From: ELB16-189 sp018266435
GTDB lineage: Bacteria > Bacteroidota > Bacteroidia > Cytophagales > Cyclobacteriaceae
DNA: 64,000 bases
Reading direction: 5' to 3'
Assembly: GCA_030123525.1 (NCBI GenBank)
Contig: CP126125.1
Location: 310,001 to 374,000 of the forward strand
Positions 52,995 to 62,391 of the stretch are shown one piece after another. The position numbers were made by a program, and so were the translations under genes. Within the stretch, counting starts at the first letter, position 1. Each line of letters starts with the position of its first letter. The notes below the pieces were generated by a model. It did no database searches. It saw only the letters and a list, made by a program, of their open reading frames with translations, and had not been told where the DNA came from.

Positions 52995-54092
52995 TTATAC
53001 GTTAAACCTAAAGTGCATCACGTCACCGTCTTGTACTACATAGTCTTTGCCTTCTACAGCCATTTTGCCAGCCTCACGGCAGCCTACCTCAGTTTTATAT
53101 TTCTGATAATCAGGTATTTTAATCACTTCGGCACGGATAAATCCTTTTTCAAAGTCAGTATGGATAACACCTGCTGCCTGGGGAGCCTTCCAACCGCGGT
53201 GAATTGTCCAGGCCCGTACTTCTTTTTCACCTGCGGTAAAATAAGTGATCAAGTTAAGTAAATGATACGCTGCCTGAATCAGTCGGTCCAGGCCTGATTC
53301 CTTTAAGCCGTACTCTTCCAAAAAAACCTGTCGGTCTTCCAGGCTTTCAAGTTCGGCTATTTGCGCTTCTATGGCTGCACAAACCACTACTACTTCTGCA
53401 TTTTCATTTTTTACTAAGTCCTTCAGTGCATCTACATAGGGGTTGCCCGTATGAATTGATTTTTCATCTACGTTAGCAACATAAATCACCGGCTTGTCGG
53501 TAAGCAATTGTAAATCTTCAATGGCTTTGCGGTCTTCGGCATCCATCTGCACTGAACGAGCATTTTTCCCGGCCGAGAGGGCATCCTTAAACTGTATCAG
53601 TGCGGCCAGTTCTTTTTTAGCTTTGGCGTCACCGTTTTTGGCGGTGCGTTCTACTTTGCTAATTTTTTTCTCTACCGATTCAAGGTCTTTCAACTGAAGT
53701 TCTGTGTCTATTACTTCTTTGTCTCCTGTGGGGTCAACTTTACCGGCCACGTGAATAATGTTATCATTTTCAAAGCAGCGAACCACATGAGCAATAGCAT
53801 CTACTTCGCGAATGTTGGCCAAGAACTGGTTGCCCAGGCCTTCGCCTTTGCTAGCTCCCTTCACCAGCCCTGCAATATCAACAAACTCAAAGGTGGTGGG
53901 TATTATTTTTTGTGGATTAACCAACTCTTTAAGGGTTGTGAGTCGCTGATCAGGCACCGAGATTACGCCCACATTGGGTTCGATCGTACAAAATGGAAAA
54001 TTAGCTGCCTCAGCTTTGTTGTTCGAGATTGCGTTAAACAACGTTGACTTGCCCACGTTGGGCAGCCCTACAATACCACATTTTAATGCCAT
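52995..54092 (-). CDS. ychF: Redox-regulated ATPase YchF
   Basis: About 365 residues from ATG 54092, supported by the -7 element at 54118-54111. Obg-family P-loop protein that prefers ATP: G1 GLPNVGKSTLFNAI, DIAGLVKGASKGEGLGNQF (G3), YVANVDEKS (non-canonical NxxE G4), a coiled-coil insert (KDLESVEKKISKVERTAK) and a C-terminal TGS domain (RAWTIHRGWKAPQAAGVIH, DVMHFRFNV). YchF binds ribosomes and affects stress responses. Its length is typical. A terminator for the next gene upstream lies 83 bases before it. Confidence 0.97.
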   Translation of the reverse strand: MALKCGIVGLPNVGKSTLFNAISNNKAEAANFPFCTIEPNVGVISVPDQRLTTLKELVNPQKIIPTTFEFVDIAGLVKGASKGEGLGNQFLANIREVDAIAHVVRCFENDNIIHVAGKVDPTGDKEVIDTELQLKDLESVEKKISKVERTAKNGDAKAKKELAALIQFKDALSAGKNARSVQMDAEDRKAIEDLQLLTDKPVIYVANVDEKSIHTGNPYVDALKDLVKNENAEVVVVCAAIEAQIAELESLEDRQVFLEEYGLKESGLDRLIQAAYHLLNLITYFTAGEKEVRAWTIHRGWKAPQAAGVIHTDFEKGFIRAEVIKIPDYQKYKTEVGCREAGKMAVEGKDYVVQDGDVMHFRFNV

Positions 54093-54110
54093 GGATAAAA
54101 ATTTGAGGCG

Positions 54111-54118
54111 CAAAGATA
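54111..54118 (-). promoter_or_regulatory. Bacteroidota -7 element of ychF
   Basis: Minus strand TATCTTTG, an exact TAnnTTTG, 18 bases before the ychF ATG at 54092. Confidence 0.5.
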
Positions 54119-54174
54119 GATTCTCCTTTCATTTTTGAAAAACGATGAGGCTTATCTAATTTTTAGAAAAGAAA

Positions 54175-54197
54175 AATCCCGCCAAAAGAGCGGGATT
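54175..54197 (-). terminator. Intrinsic terminator of the DUF3276 gene
   Basis: AATCCCGC and GCGGGATT form an 8-bp stem with a seven-base loop; on the minus strand it is followed by TTTTTC and a T-rich tract. It lies between the DUF3276 stop (54228) and ychF. Confidence 0.75.
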
Positions 54198-54227
54198 AAT
54201 CAGGTTAGGTTAGGTATAAAAAAATCG

Positions 54228-54590
54228 TTAGTCCCAGCGAAGTTCGGTATCCGTTGATTGTTTGTGGTTGGTTTCGGCCATCTCTTTGTCTTCACGGGTG
54301 TGCTCAAAAGACGAAAAATCAACCCCGGGCATCAATTCATTTTTCACGTGATTCAATGTGTTGTTTAGTGCTTCCATGAACTTATGAAAATCTTCTTTGT
54401 AAAGAAAAATTTTGTGCTTCTCGTAGGTAAATCCCTCTCCATCCTGATTGAAGCGTTTTTTGCTTTCAGTGATTGTCACATAAAAGTCATTGGCTCGGGT
54501 AGATTTTACATCAAAGAAATAAGTTCGCTTTCCCGCTTTCACCTTTTCTGAGTAAATTTCATCCCGGCCATTAGGTTTGTTCTCTTCCAC
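54228..54590 (-). CDS. DUF3276 / PUR-domain nucleic-acid-binding protein
   Basis: 120 residues with the DUF3276 (PUR-alpha-like) pattern: EIYSEKVKAGKRTYFFDVKS, NDFYVTITESKKRF, HKIFLYKEDFHKFMEALNN and an acidic tail with VDFSSFEHTREDKE. PUR-domain proteins bind single-stranded DNA and RNA; bacterial ones such as BpuR repress translation or transcription. The start is GTG. Length is typical for Bacteroidota versions, which are nearly universal in the phylum. An intrinsic terminator follows. Confidence 0.88.
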   Translation of the reverse strand: MEENKPNGRDEIYSEKVKAGKRTYFFDVKSTRANDFYVTITESKKRFNQDGEGFTYEKHKIFLYKEDFHKFMEALNNTLNHVKNELMPGVDFSSFEHTREDKEMAETNHKQSTDTELRWD

Positions 54591-54661
54591 GGGTCGTTTG
54601 GTTTAAGGTTGGTTTATGTCTTTAGGTATTTCGAAGGTACTATTTTAATTATTTTTTACAA

Positions 54662-55567
54662 ATGCTATCCCTAAACTTTCAAGAAGTAAGACGGGCCGGA
54701 GGGTTGGAGTTGCTGGCCAAACAGATGGTGGAAGGTTTCATAACTGGCCTCCACCGGTCTCCTTATCATGGTTTTTCGGTTGAATTTGCCGAACACCGGC
54801 TCTATAATGAAGGACAAAGTACCCGCCATATTGATTGGAAAGTATTTGCCCGAACCGACCGCCTCTACACTAAACAATATGAAGAAGAAACTAATTTGCG
54901 ATGCCTGATCGCCCTGGATTGCTCAGCCTCTATGTATTACCCCAGGCCCGAAATGCAGAAAATAAAATTCAGCATTCACTGTGCCGCAGCCTTATCTTAT
55001 CTGCTCAGCCATCAGCATGATGCCGTAGGGTTAGCCTTGTTTGCCGATCAGCTTGAGATGATTACGGCCATAAAATCTACTCCAGCACATTTGGACAAAA
55101 TTTTTAATTTACTGGAAGACCGGCTGAATCAACCTCCGGCCGCACAACCCACCAACATTGCCGAGGTGCTTCACACCCTGGCAGAAAAAATTCATAAGCG
55201 TTCGCTGGTCATCATTTTCAGCGATATGTTTGAAAATGGCGATCAACTAGAAGTCTATAAAGCACTTCAACACCTGAAACATAACAAGCATGAAATTTTG
55301 CTTTTCCATGTTACCGACCACGATACGGAGTTGAATTTTGATTTTGAAGAAAGGCCTTATGAGTTCATTGATTTGGAATCGGGCGAAAAACTGAAACTAA
55401 ACCCTGTCGAAATCAAAGAAAAATTTACGAACGAACTCAAGGAACTGCACACGCAGGTAAAAACAAAATGCGATCAACTCAAAATTGATTTTGTGCCAGC
55501 CCATGCAAGAAAAAACTATTTTGAAGTGCTGCAAGCTTACCTGATCAAACGGTCTAAAATGAAATGA
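54662..55567 (+). CDS. DUF58 domain protein
   Basis: 301 residues of the DUF58 group: the N-terminal FQEVRRAGGLELLAKQMVEG, RHIDWKVFARTDRLYTKQYE and a von Willebrand A-like domain with MIDAS-type LDCSASMYY, then LVIIFSDMFENGD. DUF58 proteins usually pair with a MoxR-type AAA ATPase and BatA/BatD proteins in envelope stress and chaperone modules; no MoxR is visible here, and the gene is followed by a convergent A2M gene. The function of the stand-alone version is unknown. Soluble, cytoplasmic by sequence. Confidence 0.87.
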   Translation: MLSLNFQEVRRAGGLELLAKQMVEGFITGLHRSPYHGFSVEFAEHRLYNEGQSTRHIDWKVFARTDRLYTKQYEEETNLRCLIALDCSASMYYPRPEMQKIKFSIHCAAALSYLLSHQHDAVGLALFADQLEMITAIKSTPAHLDKIFNLLEDRLNQPPAAQPTNIAEVLHTLAEKIHKRSLVIIFSDMFENGDQLEVYKALQHLKHNKHEILLFHVTDHDTELNFDFEERPYEFIDLESGEKLKLNPVEIKEKFTNELKELHTQVKTKCDQLKIDFVPAHARKNYFEVLQAYLIKRSKMK

Positions 55568-55637
55568 GCGTTCTCGTCTTCTCATTTATTTTTTAACATG
55601 ACTCTCATCGAAAAGGCAATGTGATTTCAAAAAAAAA

Positions 55638-58600
55638 TTACTGACTTACCGGCTTTACTACACTGACTACTTTACCTTTTTCGTGTGAATAGATGGAGTG
55701 GTCGTACATGGCCTCGCAACTTACGGCAGGTAAATAAAATGTGCCGGCATAACTTGCCGTGAGCAATACCTTAAATATTTTTTGCTGGTTAGCTTGCAAA
55801 TCAAAATGGGTGTACACCCGGTCATCGCGAATGTCCTGATAGGTTGATTTATCGCTGATGAGTTTATCTTCGGCACCATCCAAACGCAAATTATTGATTT
55901 CCCATCCTGAAGGAAAGATTTGTTTCAAGGCCAAGTTTTTATACGCTCCCCGCATTCCGGGATTACTGACCGATACCGTTGCCACAAATTCTTTTCCTTG
56001 TTCCAAATATGCCGGATCAATTGTATTGCCGTTTGTATCGGTGTAACTCAGGGTCATGTTCAGGTTATTGCTGGCACTCTCTTCCTGACCGTGGGCAGGC
56101 GTACCTTCTGATACTATTCTCACAAACAAAACGCCCTTGCTTTCATTGGCAAATGAAAAACTTCCGGTCTTTGCACCATCAACAGGTAAATTGGCTTGTG
56201 CCACGTATAAGCCAGTGCCTGCTGAGATCTCCTTTCCATTATAAGTATACTTGAATTTCATATCGCCCTTTTGTTCTGCTCCGGCAAATGCACCGATGGA
56301 TTTCAAGCACCAAGCTACAGTTTGTGTGCTCATCCAGTAATTGTCATTGCTCAGTGAGGTCGAAATTTCTTTCAGTAAATCAAATCCTTCTTTCCGCTCA
56401 CCCAACATGATCAATGTTTCCAAAATAATGGCTTTGTCGCGCAGATCTGATCCGTATGAGTAGCTCATTTCCTGATACGGTTTTACTAAAGTTGAAAGAT
56501 TGGTAATCAGTTTCTTCGCGGCCTCCGGTTGGCCGGCTTTGGCATAGGCTGCGGCCAACATCCAACCGGCCACGGGTGGAAGAGAAGAAGCCTCGCGCAA
56601 CCGGTTCATCGAACTAAGGTCGGCATCGCCAGACAGTGCCAATGTGTACAATCGGTAAGCCTGGCTCAACTCACTGCTGTATTCGGCATTCTTGCGCCAG
56701 ACCTGCGCTTTGGCACATTGGTATTTTTTCCAGCGTTTCAGTAAGTCGGCATGGACAAAATGACCTTTCGCTTCAGCTTCAAGTAAAAAATGACCGGCAT
56801 AAGTAGTGCCCCAACTGTCAGAATCTTCTCCACCAGGCCAGTATGAAAATCCTCCATCCCGATTGACGAATGATTTGAGGCGAACAATGGCTGAGCTGAT
56901 ATTTTTCTGGATTGCCGCTTTCTCTCCCTCACTGAGTTGTTTCACATTTGATAAATACAACTGCGGAAAGACAGATGAAGTGGTTTGCTCAATGCAACCA
57001 TACGGATATTGAATCAGGTATTTCAACCGCTGGCCTAAGTTAACCGGTGGCAGGCTTGAAACTTCAAGCGAGGCTGAGTTGGTTCCGGCCAGGCCTATTG
57101 GCATAAGCTGTACATTCCAATTTTTTCCAGCTTCCACCACGGCTTCTTGTACTTGGCTGACAGGCGGATTGGGGTTTCGCACTTCAATTTGAATAACATC
57201 GCTTGCTTTATAATTTCCCGAAGTAGCGATTACTTCCACTTTGGCAATGCCCGTCATAGCCCTTACGTTCAAATCAAAAGTAGTGGTGATGTCGCCTATG
57301 CCTGAAAAATTTACTGTTCGCGAAGTATTTGACAAACTTACCGGGCCGCTTACTTTCACTGTGACCGTAGCCGACTGTATATTTTTTTCGTTAGCAAAAA
57401 GCGTAACGGGCAGTTTTACATTTTCCTCCGGGCCGAGTACGCGCGGCAGCGTAGCTAGTACCATCAGCGGCTTGCGCACCGGTGTGGCTTTTTCAGTTTT
57501 GCCGTAGGCTCCTTCATAGCCTGCAACAACCATTGTTTTCACTGAACCGATGTATTGCGGCATTATGAATTTTATTTCTCTCGAGCCGCTATTCAATGTA
57601 TAAGGTCCGAAGTATTTTACCACCGCCTTGAATCGGTTTGTTTTAGAATCATCTTCTTTTGACCTAGCCAGTTCCGCATCGCCACCGATGGCAAGCAGCC
57701 GTTCAATTTTTCCGCCAAACGATCCCATGACCTGATCGTACAAATCCCATGTTTTCACACCCAATGCTTCGCGCGCATAAAAGCGGTTCCAGGCATCGGG
57801 TGTTTTAAAATGGGTGAGATCGAGTAACCCCTCATCTACAACAGCCAGGGTAAACGTCATTTTACGGTTAGCTTGCTCCGAAACTTTGATCGATACTTCT
57901 TTTCCGGGTTCAAGTACATCAGGCATTGCCAATACCGGGTTCAAATGAGTTTTGACATTTTCCACCTGAATGGGGATCACACCATACAACCGAATCGGTA
58001 AGTCATTGACCGTTTGAGCGTGGGGCTGCAACAAAGTAACGTGAGCAAAAACATTCGGAGTCATTTCTTCGCTCACTTCAAATGAAAAAGGGTTGTCTCC
58101 TGCTTTGGTTTCCAACCAGAATGTTTTGATCACCCGGCTTCCATTTTCAAGACTGATTAATGCACGTCCGTGTTCACTGCCGGGAATGGTGAGCATCGCT
58201 TTTTCGCCTATAGCATAGGTGGGTTTATCCGATGAAAACGAAAGCATGGTTGCACCATTACTTTCATTGCGGGCACGGCCTGCCCAGCCCGGCCAGTCTA
58301 TGTAAACGGTTTTTGCTGTGCTGTGCCCCGATACAGGATCTACCGCCCGGATTAAAAACCTTCCCCATTCAGGGTACTTGATTTTAAAATTCCATGCACC
58401 GGCTCCATTTACTGTATTGATGTTACCCGTGGCAATCGGCTCGGCATATTGCCCGGTCATGAAATGTACGTTATCGTCACCGGCTGCATCCCACCACCAG
58501 CGCCAGTTGATTTTATAAATGCTCATCTGAATGCCGTTGTGCGAAATCGGCTTTCCGTTAGCATCAATGGTGACTACCTCCACGTGGTGTGTAGTATCCG

Positions 58601-61208
58601 TCAGCAACATGCCACGCGCTTTGTCGCCCTGGGGTGTGCGGATTCCGGTATAGGATGAGTACGGATAAAAAGGTAAACTAAAATTATCAATACTGAAGTT
58701 GCCACCCTCTTCAAATGCTTTGCCTCTGAAAATAGCATTGAGTACACCGGGTGCATCGCCTGTGCTTTCAATTTTGGTGGATACTACGGCATGACCGGTT
58801 GCATCCGTTACACCTTCAAAAACAGATTTTGATTCGCTGGTAAAATTTTTTGATGGATCTTCAAAAACATAATCGGGGTACTTGGCAAACCGTGTCTCGC
58901 CTTTGGTGAGCAGTACATCAAACTGTGCTCTTAAATTTTTGCCGGGCGCCCCGTGCAGCCAGTCCACCTGCAAGCTGCCGGTGAGAGTGTTGTTATCGGT
59001 AGTGATTTTATCCACACCAAAATCCAGCTTAATTCGCAAGCGGTTAGGCTTTACTGTTTCAATTCGAACAGGTGAAGTAAATTCTGCACCACCTGCCTTC
59101 ACGCGGGCTGTCCAGAAACCGGTGGGTGCATCATCTGCTGTAGCTGTAGCAAAAGAATAAAATCCATTCTCAGAAGTTGCCCGCACAATCCGGCTGGTGA
59201 TTTGCCCTTGTGGATTTTGCAATTCGAAAATGACCGGGTGAGCGACCGGCAGCAATTTGAGTTTATCTTCCAAAATAAAACTGAGGTATAGCGAATCGCC
59301 CGGTCTCCACACTCCCCGTTCTCCATACAAAAATCCCTTCACGCCTTGTTTGATCTGCTCACCGCCTACATCAAAATTGCTGAGCGAAAGAGATTCGCCA
59401 TCCTGCAGTTTCAAGTATCCGCGTTGTGCACCTGATTTAGCCACCAGCACAAAAGGATTTTTTTTGGTATTGAGGGTGGCCAATCCATCACTGCCGGTAG
59501 AAGCCGTGCCCAACAGCTGTTGTTGGTAATCAAACACTTGCAAGGCTACACCAGACAACGGCTTGGTGGTTTTCAAATCATTGACTACCACCACTAGATT
59601 TCCGTCTCCTCCCCGCTTGGCCAGCAGGCCCAAATCAGAGGCAATGACATTTCGTTTGATGTTCCGCTCACCAGTGTAGTAGGCCGCATTGCACGGATTG
59701 TCGCGCTGCTGCCAATCGTAGCCTTCTCCGTAATAATAGTTTTCATAAGAATCCCAGTAGCTTCCATCTTTTTCACTCTCCATCTCAAAATCTTCTTGTT
59801 CTGAAGAGTTTGCATTTTCTTCACTTTCATTTTCATCGCAGGCATAAGTCACAAATTTTTTCTTAAAGGCTATGCGCACCTGATAGACCGCTCCCGGCTC
59901 GGCATTGATAAGCTGGGCCAGGTCAAGGGTGAAGCGATTCCATTTTCCTAAATCAGTAATGCCTGCATTTTCAAGCGACACATTTTTTTTCAGCACGGGT
60001 TTGCCCACACGTCTGAGTTCTGTGTTGCCTTCAAAGTCGTTATTTTGCAAAAACTGTAAAATATTGTTTTCATAGATTTTGATTACCTGTACATCTACCG
60101 ATTTGAGGTTTACGGCTTCAAAGGGTAATATTAATCCGTCACTGCTTGGCAGTATCGTTCCTTTGCCTGTAAAGCGTACAGCCGGAAGAAGTTGTTCAAA
60201 TACCACATCTAATGATACGGCTTGCTTCATTTGGTAGCCTAACAGGTTGCGGACGCCCGCCTCAATGATTAGCTTACGCGATCCATTTTGCCGCACGGGC
60301 GGAAACACGTTTATCTCATTGTCTTTGACTTCAATATCTACCGTACCTACTCCTTCAATGGCAACCAGCCCATTCAAATTTTGTTTTTCATCGAGCGGAT
60401 CAGAAAACTGAATCTTCACACGCTGGTTACTGCCTTGCTCTACGGAAATGCGGGTCACTTTAAAATCACTGAGTGCCGGAATTTCAATTTCTTGTGAATC
60501 CTCGTGGCTGATATTTAATCCTCCTCCATCAGCCTTCAAGATTACTTTGCTTACTGTTTCCTTGCGCATTACATCCTCCACTACAAATGAATGCTGTTTA
60601 CCTCCGCTGGCGTGAGTCCATGAAATTTTTAATGCCATGCTTTCCTGTTTGGCTGTCAGCATTTTTTCGATGGCATCATTTTCGGCAAAATCCACAGTGG
60701 TAAGGGTGCCTTCTATTTTTTGCCGGGCTGGTTCGGTTTTTACATATGGTTTTACATTGTCGATAGACAGTTCAAAATTTTGTGGAATAACCTGAAATGA
60801 ATAGTTGAGTGTGCTCAGTTCCTTAGGCACACTAAAGAGTTGGGAGAGGAAAAAAGAAACCCGATACACTTGGCCCGACTTCATCCGGCCCGAAGGGCGA
60901 AACTCAACCGTACGCTTATCAAGCCAAACCGTGGTACCTTTAGTGGAAGGACTCAACTCAAAAAGCCGGGTACTTGATTCACCTATTGCAGAAGAATCAA
61001 TAGCATCTTTGGTAAGCACTAAGCGCACCGATGATCCAGAACTGATGACCGGGGGTGTGTAAGAGGAAACGTACTCGCCAAAGGCAGGATCAATGGAGGA
61101 GAAAACTGCACCGGCTTTTGATCCGGTCATAAAATAATACACAATCAATGCTACAACCACTATACCTAAACCCGCTGTGACTATGCGTTTGAAGTTGAGT
61201 TTTTTCAT
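55638..61208 (-). CDS. Bacterial alpha-2-macroglobulin
   Basis: 1856 residues. An N-terminal transmembrane anchor (about 12-28) is followed by macroglobulin beta domains (KPYVKTEPARQKIEGTL; GFLYGERGVWRPGDSLYLSF; KGETRFAKYPDYVFEDPSKN), an acidic low-complexity insert (about 455-480), the bait-region part, and the complement-like thioester domain with YPYGCIEQTTSSVFPQL; Cys1405 and the EQ make the CxEQ thioester. The alpha/alpha toroid (GGFSYWPGGEDSDSWGTTYA) and receptor-like end follow. Bacterial A2Ms trap proteases in the periplasm. They usually lie beside a pbpC gene; here none is adjacent within the window. Confidence 0.95.
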   Translation of the reverse strand: MKKLNFKRIVTAGLGIVVVALIVYYFMTGSKAGAVFSSIDPAFGEYVSSYTPPVISSGSSVRLVLTKDAIDSSAIGESSTRLFELSPSTKGTTVWLDKRTVEFRPSGRMKSGQVYRVSFFLSQLFSVPKELSTLNYSFQVIPQNFELSIDNVKPYVKTEPARQKIEGTLTTVDFAENDAIEKMLTAKQESMALKISWTHASGGKQHSFVVEDVMRKETVSKVILKADGGGLNISHEDSQEIEIPALSDFKVTRISVEQGSNQRVKIQFSDPLDEKQNLNGLVAIEGVGTVDIEVKDNEINVFPPVRQNGSRKLIIEAGVRNLLGYQMKQAVSLDVVFEQLLPAVRFTGKGTILPSSDGLILPFEAVNLKSVDVQVIKIYENNILQFLQNNDFEGNTELRRVGKPVLKKNVSLENAGITDLGKWNRFTLDLAQLINAEPGAVYQVRIAFKKKFVTYACDENESEENANSSEQEDFEMESEKDGSYWDSYENYYYGEGYDWQQRDNPCNAAYYTGERNIKRNVIASDLGLLAKRGGDGNLVVVVNDLKTTKPLSGVALQVFDYQQQLLGTASTGSDGLATLNTKKNPFVLVAKSGAQRGYLKLQDGESLSLSNFDVGGEQIKQGVKGFLYGERGVWRPGDSLYLSFILEDKLKLLPVAHPVIFELQNPQGQITSRIVRATSENGFYSFATATADDAPTGFWTARVKAGGAEFTSPVRIETVKPNRLRIKLDFGVDKITTDNNTLTGSLQVDWLHGAPGKNLRAQFDVLLTKGETRFAKYPDYVFEDPSKNFTSESKSVFEGVTDATGHAVVSTKIESTGDAPGVLNAIFRGKAFEEGGNFSIDNFSLPFYPYSSYTGIRTPQGDKARGMLLTDTTHHVEVVTIDANGKPISHNGIQMSIYKINWRWWWDAAGDDNVHFMTGQYAEPIATGNINTVNGAGAWNFKIKYPEWGRFLIRAVDPVSGHSTAKTVYIDWPGWAGRARNESNGATMLSFSSDKPTYAIGEKAMLTIPGSEHGRALISLENGSRVIKTFWLETKAGDNPFSFEVSEEMTPNVFAHVTLLQPHAQTVNDLPIRLYGVIPIQVENVKTHLNPVLAMPDVLEPGKEVSIKVSEQANRKMTFTLAVVDEGLLDLTHFKTPDAWNRFYAREALGVKTWDLYDQVMGSFGGKIERLLAIGGDAELARSKEDDSKTNRFKAVVKYFGPYTLNSGSREIKFIMPQYIGSVKTMVVAGYEGAYGKTEKATPVRKPLMVLATLPRVLGPEENVKLPVTLFANEKNIQSATVTVKVSGPVSLSNTSRTVNFSGIGDITTTFDLNVRAMTGIAKVEVIATSGNYKASDVIQIEVRNPNPPVSQVQEAVVEAGKNWNVQLMPIGLAGTNSASLEVSSLPPVNLGQRLKYLIQYPYGCIEQTTSSVFPQLYLSNVKQLSEGEKAAIQKNISSAIVRLKSFVNRDGGFSYWPGGEDSDSWGTTYAGHFLLEAEAKGHFVHADLLKRWKKYQCAKAQVWRKNAEYSSELSQAYRLYTLALSGDADLSSMNRLREASSLPPVAGWMLAAAYAKAGQPEAAKKLITNLSTLVKPYQEMSYSYGSDLRDKAIILETLIMLGERKEGFDLLKEISTSLSNDNYWMSTQTVAWCLKSIGAFAGAEQKGDMKFKYTYNGKEISAGTGLYVAQANLPVDGAKTGSFSFANESKGVLFVRIVSEGTPAHGQEESASNNLNMTLSYTDTNGNTIDPAYLEQGKEFVATVSVSNPGMRGAYKNLALKQIFPSGWEINNLRLDGAEDKLISDKSTYQDIRDDRVYTHFDLQANQQKIFKVLLTASYAGTFYLPAVSCEAMYDHSIYSHEKGKVVSVVKPVSQ

Positions 61209-61295
61209 AAAAAAAATTGAATATTAAATGTCGTCATTTCAAATGAAAAGATTCAGGTCGATCTTCAAAAAATGATTACTTAATAGAATGCATGA

Positions 61296-61967
61296 TTACC
61301 GTTTATCCGGATGCAAAATCATACCCCGCACAATAAGAAATACGGCCGCCATGTAGGTAGCCATGACCCATACTCCGGCCAGATAAATTGGGTGCAGAAA
61401 TTTATTAAGGGCAAGCAATGAATCTGATAACAGAAATGCTATTGCACCAAAAGAAACACTCCAAAAACTACCTGTTGATGTCAACCCATAGCGAAAGAAA
61501 GACTGAAGCACCATTACTATTACGGCTGTTGTGTAGATCATAACCGGTACTTGCAAGCCACCCAAGCGAGGAAATAAAATAGTTATCAATCCGGTGCCTG
61601 CTAAAATCACCGGCAATGAGGCACGCATCTTCTGCGGGATATTCAATTCTTCTCCGGAAGAACCCCGGAATTTTCGGTAGGACAAAATCAGCAGCACATG
61701 GGCCAGTAAAAAAGAGCCAAGCCCGGCTATGAAAAACCATTCGCTTTTTTGCTCAATCAATAAGCAGACATCACCAAGCCAGCAAAAAAACAAGGCTGCT
61801 ACAAAAATATTTTTCAAATGACCGGTTTGTTGAAAATACCAAAGACCCAGCACAGGCACAATCAGAGGTTTGATCAACCAATTCAGGTACGTTACCCCAA
61901 AAATTTGTATAAGTATTTCAGACAAAAAGAGTAGGCCAAAGAAAAAAAGAGTTGGAGAGAGTTTCAT
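61296..61967 (-). CDS. YhhN family (lysoplasmalogenase-like) membrane protein
   Basis: About 223 residues from ATG 61967; the frame reaches 62027 but the extra residues are hydrophilic and unsupported. Eight or so hydrophobic helices with the YhhN pattern: YLNWLIKPLIVPVLGLWYFQ, AALFFCWLGDVCLLIEQ (conserved Asp), LSYRKFRGSS, FGAIAFLLSDSLLALNKF (second conserved Asp) and VMATYMAAVFLIVRG. Eukaryotic relatives are lysoplasmalogenases (TMEM86); bacterial ones hydrolyse lysoplasmalogen or are of unknown use. Monocistronic; the next gene upstream is the MFS gene in the same direction. Confidence 0.85.
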   Translation of the reverse strand: MKLSPTLFFFGLLFLSEILIQIFGVTYLNWLIKPLIVPVLGLWYFQQTGHLKNIFVAALFFCWLGDVCLLIEQKSEWFFIAGLGSFLLAHVLLILSYRKFRGSSGEELNIPQKMRASLPVILAGTGLITILFPRLGGLQVPVMIYTTAVIVMVLQSFFRYGLTSTGSFWSVSFGAIAFLLSDSLLALNKFLHPIYLAGVWVMATYMAAVFLIVRGMILHPDKR

Positions 61968-62027
61968 CAGATCATTTTCATGACAAGGTAGTTTTTCTTT
62001 TTTCAAAAAAAGATAAAAAATATGCAT

Positions 62028-62391
62028 ACGCTAACCTCCGTGTCTTATAACTTAGGTTGATTACTCTCGTTACAATGAATAAAAAAACAGATCAAGAGCG
62101 TTCAGCATTTTTGTTTTAATCTTTTGGTCTTCTGGTCCTATTTTAATTTTAAAATCGTGTATGAGGGACAAGATGATCAAAACCTTAGTTGCACAATCGC
62201 ATTGAAGAAGTTCAATACTTTGCCTAACTGGCCAGCTGCCTGTTGTATTTATTAAACTCATCCAGCCGGTTTTCCTGAGTCTGTATGGTTAGCCAGATCA
62301 TGTCTGGCTGTTTGAATTTACATCTATTCGCGTCACGTATTCGCAACGTTTTCCCTTGCCGGAAATTAATTTTTAAGGAGCAGGAAAAATC
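62028..62391. other. Gene-free stretch with a hairpin
   Basis: About 360 bases between the YhhN and MFS genes. The only structure seen is AGCCAGA-TCATG-TCTGGCT (62291-62309), a perfect 7-bp hairpin, 83 bases after the MFS stop; it could be a weak terminator. A short minus-strand frame at 62070-62261 shows no protein-like features. Confidence 0.4.

Noticed and set aside
52000..53000. CRISPR array near the Cas6-like gene
   Set aside because: No regularly spaced repeats are visible within several kilobases on either side.
62070..62261. 63-residue minus-strand frame between the YhhN and MFS genes
   Set aside because: No domain, signal or start context; composition resembles non-coding DNA.
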